Notes under the pieces: generated by a model
Databases searched by the model: none
What the model was told of the DNA's origin: nothing
The model's input: the letters and a program-made list of their open reading frames with translations, nothing else
Translations under genes and position numbers: made by a program
Part shown: positions 13,994-19,202 of the stretch, in pieces
Numbering within the stretch: position 1 is the stretch's first letter
Layout of the letters: every line of letters begins with the position of its first letter
Origin: an uncultured Sutterella sp.
Lineage (GTDB): Bacteria > Pseudomonadota > Gammaproteobacteria > Burkholderiales > Burkholderiaceae_F
Direction: 5' to 3'
Assembly: GCA_900538905.1 (NCBI GenBank)
Contig: UPZS01000038.1
Location: 1 to 22,168 of the forward strand
DNA: 22,168 nt

Positions 13994-16497
13994 CGGGCTG
14001 GCGCTTGCGGGCGGCGTTTTGTTGCGCCGCGGGCTTGTTTGCGTTGACCGGTTCCTTATGGGCCGCCGACGCCGGCAAAGAAAATTGTGTCGTGACGGGG
14101 CGCGTGTGCGTCGAAGCGGGCGGCACACGGCTTGTCGACGGCGTGCCCGTGACGCGCGACTGTTGGAGCTATCGCGACACCTATGCGTGCCTGGTGCCCG
14201 ATACGGAGTCTGTGAACGGCTGCTCCACGCTGCAGGCTGATGCGGACGACAGGGGACCGGGCAAGTGCGTGTTGAAAGACAGAACGTGCTCCGAGGAAAT
14301 CAAGGATGCCGAAGGGCAGTCCGTGTGCCTCTCGTACAAGGAAACCTGGGTATGCGACAAGAAAATCAAATTGCCGCCCGTGAATGCCGAATGGACAAAG
14401 TCAACCGTGGAGACCGAAGAAGAGGTCGACGAATCGGCTTGCGGCGAGCTGCTCGAGCGTCAAGACTGCACCAAGGGCGAAGTGAAGTGTACGGAGTCAG
14501 GCTGCGAGCGCGTCTTTTACTGCAATGCAAAAACGGCCACGGGCTGTTCGGACTTAGCCGCAGGCGGCTGCACGATCACCAAGGCTCCGACGTGTGATAC
14601 GGACGTTGATCCCGCGTGCCTCATCAAGGTGGGGGAAGCCGTTTGCAAAGGCAAACTCCCTGAAGGCGTCGTGGAAGACGGCAACGCCTCGATTGAAGAC
14701 GAAGAGACGGTCAACGTCGGGCAGCCCACGCAGGACGTCGAGTCGTGTACGCAGATGGCCGACGACCTGGAAAACAGCGGCATGCACTGCACGCAGATTT
14801 CTCAAGTGTGCGTTGACAAGGATCCGCCCGTGCGCGTCATCAACGGCATTCCGTATCGCGCCTCGTGCTGGGGCTATGAGCGAGTCTATCGCTGTGAGCG
14901 AACCGAACCCGCGTCCACCTGCAAGGGGTTGGAGGCTAGCGAGAGCTGTACCGAAGTCGAGCGCACGTGCGTCAAAACCGGACCCGACGGGTGCGAGGCT
15001 GAGCGTGTCGTCTACAACTGCGGCAAAGTCGAATCGGTTGATCCGGGCGACGCCGAACTCATTGAGTCAAGCGATGAGATCTCGGGGATAGTCGAGGTCG
15101 ATACGTGTTCGGCATTGGAAACCAATGACATCTGTCGCAAGACCGCGGAAGTCTGCACGGAACCGGGCGGCACGAAGATTGTCAACGGCGTACCTGTCAC
15201 GAAAGACTGCTGGGCAACGGAGATCACCTACACCTGCGGCTCGGGCGCGGGTGATCCGGTGACCGACGACGGCTGCGAATCCTTGGAAAAGCGCAAAGAC
15301 TGCAAACTGACCGAATCCAAGTGTTTGGGCAGGGACGAGGACGGCAACTGCACGATGCTCACGAAGACGTTCGTGTGCGGTGGCGGAACCGAAGAAATCG
15401 TCACGGGCAAGGACTGCGACGGAGAGCTTTGCATCGCGGGCATCTGCGAGCCCACAAAGCCGGAAACGAGCGACGATTTTCTCGAGGGCATTGCCATTTG
15501 GGAAATTTTGAGACAGGCGGGCATCTACGGCGAAGTCGAAGGCGACATGCTCTTTAAGGGCACTGCCTCGGGCTGCAGCGTCAAGATGATGGGCTTTTCG
15601 TGTTGCCGCAATGACGTTGAGGGCACGGCGGGCACGATGAGCAATTCGGCGCTCTCGATCGGCCTCACGATCGGGGTGGACGCCGGTACGGAATTCATCA
15701 AGTGGCTCGGCAGTCCCTACGTCTACGACATTCTCAATTCTTTTGAGTCCACGCAGGGCGTTTTGCAGGCCCTTTACGGAAGCGCCGGCAGCGGCGTGTA
15801 TTCGCCGTCGCTTTCTTACTACGGTGTGTCGGTGGGCATTTCTTCGACGGGAAGTCTCACGCTTGAGTTTTCGCCTGCGTCCTTTTTGGCGTCGATCGCG
15901 TTGGAAATGGCCGCCGAATATTTTTCCTGCACCAACGAAGACCGTGTGCATGCGTTGAGAAAGTCCCGCGGGCTTTGCCACTACGTAGGCAGTTTCTGCG
16001 ACAAGAAGTCCGGGGCGGGGTGTTTGGAAAAGAAGGAAACCTGGGTGTGCTTTAACTCGAAGCTTGCCCGCACCGTGCAGGAAGAAGGCCGCAAGCAATT
16101 GGGCATCAGCTGGGGCACACCCGAGAGGCCCGTGACGCGCGGCTTTACCTTGGAGGAATTTCAGCGGCTCGATTTCACCAAGATGGATTTGACGCCCGTG
16201 GTGGCGGAAATCGCCGAAAAAGCAGCTAAGGACGGGACGCTTGCCGGCAAAAAGGTGCGCACGCAAGCCGTTACCGAACGTGCGAGGGTGCGCGTGAAAG
16301 AAGCCGTCGAGTCGTCGGATCACTACACCGAGGTGAAGACCGTCACGGGCAAGTGCTTCATGGGAGAGAGCGATGTGGGCGTTGACTGTACGGCGGTCTA
16401 TTCGCTTCTGGCCGGTTACGAGGCTCCTGCAAGGGAAAAGACACGGAGTTTGAGGACGAATCGCGCCACGCTCATGTTGCCGCCGGACCTACGTTGA
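13978..16497 (+). CDS. traN: C-terminal half of a split TraN, cysteine-rich and enlarged
   Basis: This 839-residue protein starts at ATG 13978 with GGAG six bases upstream and carries its own signal peptide (residues 1-30, ending GSLWAA). The mature part begins with NCVVTGRVCVEAGGTRLVDG, matching F TraN TECTEAGGNRTLVKDG, so it takes up where the preceding protein stops. The C-terminal block SFCDKKSGAGCLEKKETWVC and later FTLEEFQRLDFTKMDLT match the F TraN C-terminus closely. Between them lie three copies of a cysteine module (one in F) and a hydrophobic Gly/Ser-rich insertion (about residues 550-650). The mature protein has about 52 cysteines. TraN is an outer-membrane protein that contacts recipient surface proteins and stabilises mating pairs. 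The stop is followed by orf52. Confidence 0.9.
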   Translation: MHGIVTGWRLRAAFCCAAGLFALTGSLWAADAGKENCVVTGRVCVEAGGTRLVDGVPVTRDCWSYRDTYACLVPDTESVNGCSTLQADADDRGPGKCVLKDRTCSEEIKDAEGQSVCLSYKETWVCDKKIKLPPVNAEWTKSTVETEEEVDESACGELLERQDCTKGEVKCTESGCERVFYCNAKTATGCSDLAAGGCTITKAPTCDTDVDPACLIKVGEAVCKGKLPEGVVEDGNASIEDEETVNVGQPTQDVESCTQMADDLENSGMHCTQISQVCVDKDPPVRVINGIPYRASCWGYERVYRCERTEPASTCKGLEASESCTEVERTCVKTGPDGCEAERVVYNCGKVESVDPGDAELIESSDEISGIVEVDTCSALETNDICRKTAEVCTEPGGTKIVNGVPVTKDCWATEITYTCGSGAGDPVTDDGCESLEKRKDCKLTESKCLGRDEDGNCTMLTKTFVCGGGTEEIVTGKDCDGELCIAGICEPTKPETSDDFLEGIAIWEILRQAGIYGEVEGDMLFKGTASGCSVKMMGFSCCRNDVEGTAGTMSNSALSIGLTIGVDAGTEFIKWLGSPYVYDILNSFESTQGVLQALYGSAGSGVYSPSLSYYGVSVGISSTGSLTLEFSPASFLASIALEMAAEYFSCTNEDRVHALRKSRGLCHYVGSFCDKKSGAGCLEKKETWVCFNSKLARTVQEEGRKQLGISWGTPERPVTRGFTLEEFQRLDFTKMDLTPVVAEIAEKAAKDGTLAGKKVRTQAVTERARVRVKEAVESSDHYTEVKTVTGKCFMGESDVGVDCTAVYSLLAGYEAPAREKTRSLRTNRATLMLPPDLR
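14086..15378 (+). repeat. Three copies of a cysteine module inside the second TraN protein
   Basis: Three related modules run from about 14086 to 14355, 14741 to 15021 and 15102 to 15378. Each has a first half with the pattern VC...(V/I)NG(V/I)P...(D/S)CW...Y.C and a second half with C.....(R/K)C ending in (W/F/Y)(V/N)C. The first halves are VEAGGTRLVDGVPVTRDCW, VDKDPPVRVINGIPYRASCW and TEPGGTKIVNGVPVTKDCW. A further cysteine-rich segment, with second-half-like spacing, sits between modules one and two (about 14440-14650). They are diverged at the DNA level, so this is old duplication, not a recent tandem repeat. Confidence 0.7.
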
Positions 16498-16550
16498 AGC
16501 CGCAAACCCCATTTACCGTCAACAAAAACAATCAAAACCACGGAGATCAT

Positions 16551-16709
16551 ATGAACACAACCAAACGGGTGCTGTTGCGCACCTCCATCGTGCTGGTGCT
16601 CTCGGCTCTCGTGAGCCTTTGGGCGATGCCTGAGACCGATTTGCTGGCGGCTGACGTCATGAAGCCGGCGCAGGCAAATGTGCACGTGCCCTCGGGGGAG
16701 GCACCGTGA
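16551..16709 (+). CDS. Small membrane or exported protein (orf52) between traN and traF
   Basis: This is a 52-residue protein. The ATG at 16551 is chosen because CGGAGA (16541-16546) lies just upstream; the frame is open back to a TTG at 16494 overlapping the traN stop, but that adds an unlikely polar tail. Residues 1-6 are basic (MNTTKR), then a hydrophobic segment (about 7-25, VLLRTSIVLVLSALVSLWA) could be a signal peptide or anchor, with LLAADV after it as a possible cleavage region. It occupies the position of F trbE (86 residues), but I see no convincing similarity. The stop overlaps the traF GTG, and its last codons hold the traF ribosome site. Confidence 0.7.
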   Translation: MNTTKRVLLRTSIVLVLSALVSLWAMPETDLLAADVMKPAQANVHVPSGEAP

Positions 16710-17731
16710 TCGGAAAGCAAAGACGAAAGTGGCAAGCGCTTGTCTGTGTCGGCGCAGTTCTTACAGCGAGTTTGACGCCGGGAGTTTGGGCGGGAGAAAA
16801 CGAATCGAAGGATCCGGTTGACGGCATGAATAGGGAGACCGGCTTTTGGGCTCAGGACGTGTGGGCGGATCCGGCAAGGCCCTTTTTGTTCTACGGCAAA
16901 GATAGACCGCAGGTCGAGAGAGTCATTGAGGCAAAGAAAGAGGAGAAGCAGGCAAAGAAGCGGACAGAAGAAGTCGATTCCGACGAGGCGTTGGCGATCT
17001 TTCCTGTTGATGGACTCGATCGAGCAGCCGAAGGGGAGATTTTGTCGCGCGAGATGGAGAGTAAGGGGCTTGCGACCTTAAAGAGTCTCAAAACGGTGAA
17101 GGAGTTGCGCGAAGAAGTTGATCGCAGGCTCGATGCGGCGGTGATGCAGCCCACACCTGCAGCAATCGGTTTGTACCTGCAAGCCAATGCCTTTTTGATG
17201 CAAAAGGCGGGTGTGTTTGCCGAGAGCTGGCGTCGTGCTTTGGTCGACAACCCGCAGTTTGACTGGACGGCGGTACGGCCTGCGGTGAACGTTGTTTCCG
17301 CCGGGATGTCGCGCGAGCGAGAGGGAAAGCTTTTGCGTGAAGTGCGAGTGCTCGCCAAGGACCACGGCTTCATTTTCTTTGGCGACGAGTCGTTAAAGAC
17401 CCGACACATGCTCGAACAGGTGCGAGCTTTCAAAGACGAATATGGCTTTGACGCGGCCTTTGTGTCGGTGACAGGTGCCGATAACCCGCTTATGCCCGAA
17501 GCACGCGAAGACAAGGGGTTGAGTGCGTTTGTGGCGCAGGGCATCCGACAGTTTCCTGCGTTGGTACTCGTAAGCCGCCATCAGAAGGATTTGACGAAGG
17601 CCAAGCTTGTGGCCACCGGTGCGGCCGATGCGATGACCTTGGTGCGCAACACCCATGCGGCGGCGATTGAAATGGCAGACGATCGAGCCTCGACGGCAAC
17701 AAAACAGAGAGATCTTGCAGTGATGCCTTGA
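16706..17731 (+). CDS. traF: TraF, periplasmic thioredoxin-like pilus-assembly protein
   Basis: This 341-residue protein starts with GTG at 16706 (GGGGGAGG at 16694-16701 is a strong ribosome site) and has a signal peptide ending GVWA at about residue 29. After the start, RETGFWAQDVWADPARPFLFYG resembles the GW.WY start of TraF proteins. QPTPAAIGLYLQANAFLMQKA (about 149-169) followed by FAESWRRALVDNPQFD matches the PT...V..YL..Q....D.A..FA..W pattern of F TraF. The C-terminal 150 residues have a thioredoxin-like order. The mature protein has no cysteine at all, so it cannot be a redox enzyme, as is also true in essence for F TraF. F TraF is 247 residues; the extra length is an acidic/basic linker at about 70-120. 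Confidence 0.92.
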   Translation: MIGKQRRKWQALVCVGAVLTASLTPGVWAGENESKDPVDGMNRETGFWAQDVWADPARPFLFYGKDRPQVERVIEAKKEEKQAKKRTEEVDSDEALAIFPVDGLDRAAEGEILSREMESKGLATLKSLKTVKELREEVDRRLDAAVMQPTPAAIGLYLQANAFLMQKAGVFAESWRRALVDNPQFDWTAVRPAVNVVSAGMSREREGKLLREVRVLAKDHGFIFFGDESLKTRHMLEQVRAFKDEYGFDAAFVSVTGADNPLMPEAREDKGLSAFVAQGIRQFPALVLVSRHQKDLTKAKLVATGAADAMTLVRNTHAAAIEMADDRASTATKQRDLAVMP

Positions 17732-17762
17732 AGCGTGCTTAAAAGAAGTAAGGACGGAAAGA

Positions 17763-19202
17763 GTGAAATCGAGATTTGACAGTAAGAATGCGCTGCTGAG
17801 ATTGATTGCGGCGATGGCAATCGGCTGCGCAGGCCAGGTGCAGGCTGGATTTGTGGACGACTTTTTGGACGAGGCGCAGGCCAACGTCAATGTGACGCAA
17901 TCGGGCATCTTGCAGGCCGGTGGCATGAATGTGGTTACGGGCGGCGGCTTTGTCTTTAAAGCGCCGCGAAAGGAGTTTTCTCCCTTTGCGATCACGCCGC
18001 CTTCCTTACGGGCCAATTGCGGCGGCATCGACATCTTTTTGGGCGCGTTTTCGATTCCGAGCCGAGAAGAGTTTGTGAGCTTCTTAAAGAGCGTGGGCAC
18101 GTCTTTGCCCGGCGTGGCGTTTCAGATGGCTTTGCAATACATGGCGCCTGACTTAAACGAAATCGTGGGTCGCTATTCGGATCTGATTCGCGGCTACACC
18201 AACCGCTACACGGATGCGTGTACCGCAGCGCAGTCCATTTTGGAAGACACGGGCGCCAAGCAGGCGCTTCAAAAGGCTGTACACGGCGCCAAAAACGCCT
18301 TGCGCGCCAGCGGCAGCGCGTCGGATCAGTCCGAAGCCGATCGACAGGTGCGTGACAACGGTGAAAAGGCGATTGCAAAGGCCCCGGTGCAAAAGGACGC
18401 TTCGGGTAACGTCGTTTCCGCTCCTGAAATCAATCTCACCTGGGCGTTGATCAACAGCGGCAACTTCACCAAACATAACAGCCAGGAATTAAAGGAAGTG
18501 ATGATGACGCTCGTGGGCACCACGATCATTCGCAAGTCCGGTTCCGGTCAGGACGCGGTGCTGACGAGCACGCATTATTCGGGCGTTGATTTGCTGCCGA
18601 TTCTTTTCGGCGAAGTGCGCGGCAACGTGAAGATTGAGCGTCTGAAGTGCGATGAGCCCAAGCGGTGTCTGAAAGTGACATCCACAGCCACGAGCGACGG
18701 CAGTCTTGTCGATCAACTGCAGGCGGCCGCGGCCGATTACCGCAAGGCGGTCGAACAGCGCAATGCTTCTCTGGTAAGCGACCGGGAACTGATGCTCTTG
18801 GGCGGCACGACAGGTGTACCGCTGCTGCGGGTGTTGAATCTTGCGGCTACATCGCGCTATCGGGGCATTGCCGACGACTTAGTGCGCATCTACGTGGATG
18901 CGGCCGCTTACGAATTGCTTGCTGCCGCCGTGAATGCGTTGGCGGGTGACATCAAGGCCGCTCTCTCAGGGTCAAGCGCCAAAGACAATTCCGCGCAGCA
19001 CGTCGAGCACGTTCGAATGCTTGAAGAACGCATCGAAGCCGTGCAGCAGGGCGTCTACCAACGTCAGGACAAGCTGCTTCAGGGAATGGCCAGAGCTTCG
19101 AACCTCATCCTGCAGCTTGAACACATCGAAAAGAGTCTGGCCGTCAACCAGGTGGCGCCGACCTTCGAGGCGTGGCCCGAGAGCACCAAGGAGTTCAAGT
19201 GA
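17763..19202 (+). CDS. traH: TraH, pilus-assembly and extension protein
   Basis: This 479-residue exported protein is TraH, acting with TraF, TraW, TraU and TrbI in pilus extension. It starts at GTG 17763 after AAGGACGGA. The signal peptide ends GQVQA (about residue 28) before GFVDDFLDEA. A very typical TraH segment follows: NVVTGGGFVFKAPRKEFSPFAITPP, then NCGGIDIFLGAFSI. The C-terminal part (about 416-463) is a coiled coil with MLEERIEAVQQGVYQRQ, as in F TraH (458 residues). Cysteine pair C-D-E-P-K-R-C lies near residue 300. A 31-base gap separates it from traF. The stop overlaps the traG ATG by one base. Confidence 0.95.
   Translation: MKSRFDSKNALLRLIAAMAIGCAGQVQAGFVDDFLDEAQANVNVTQSGILQAGGMNVVTGGGFVFKAPRKEFSPFAITPPSLRANCGGIDIFLGAFSIPSREEFVSFLKSVGTSLPGVAFQMALQYMAPDLNEIVGRYSDLIRGYTNRYTDACTAAQSILEDTGAKQALQKAVHGAKNALRASGSASDQSEADRQVRDNGEKAIAKAPVQKDASGNVVSAPEINLTWALINSGNFTKHNSQELKEVMMTLVGTTIIRKSGSGQDAVLTSTHYSGVDLLPILFGEVRGNVKIERLKCDEPKRCLKVTSTATSDGSLVDQLQAAAADYRKAVEQRNASLVSDRELMLLGGTTGVPLLRVLNLAATSRYRGIADDLVRIYVDAAAYELLAAAVNALAGDIKAALSGSSAKDNSAQHVEHVRMLEERIEAVQQGVYQRQDKLLQGMARASNLILQLEHIEKSLAVNQVAPTFEAWPESTKEFK

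Noticed and set aside
12767..14128. Minus-strand open frame of 453 codons opposite the first TraN gene
   Set aside because: It spans two real genes, is rich in Arg/His, lacks a ribosome site, and is explained as an antisense shadow of TraN.
14086..15378. Recent tandem DNA duplication in the TraN gene
   Set aside because: The modules are alike in protein pattern but clearly diverged in DNA, so no recent duplication or assembly artefact is indicated.
15067..16323. Minus-strand open frame of 418 codons opposite the second TraN gene
   Set aside because: The plus strand encodes recognisable TraN C-terminal motifs; the antisense product is low-complexity Arg/His-rich.
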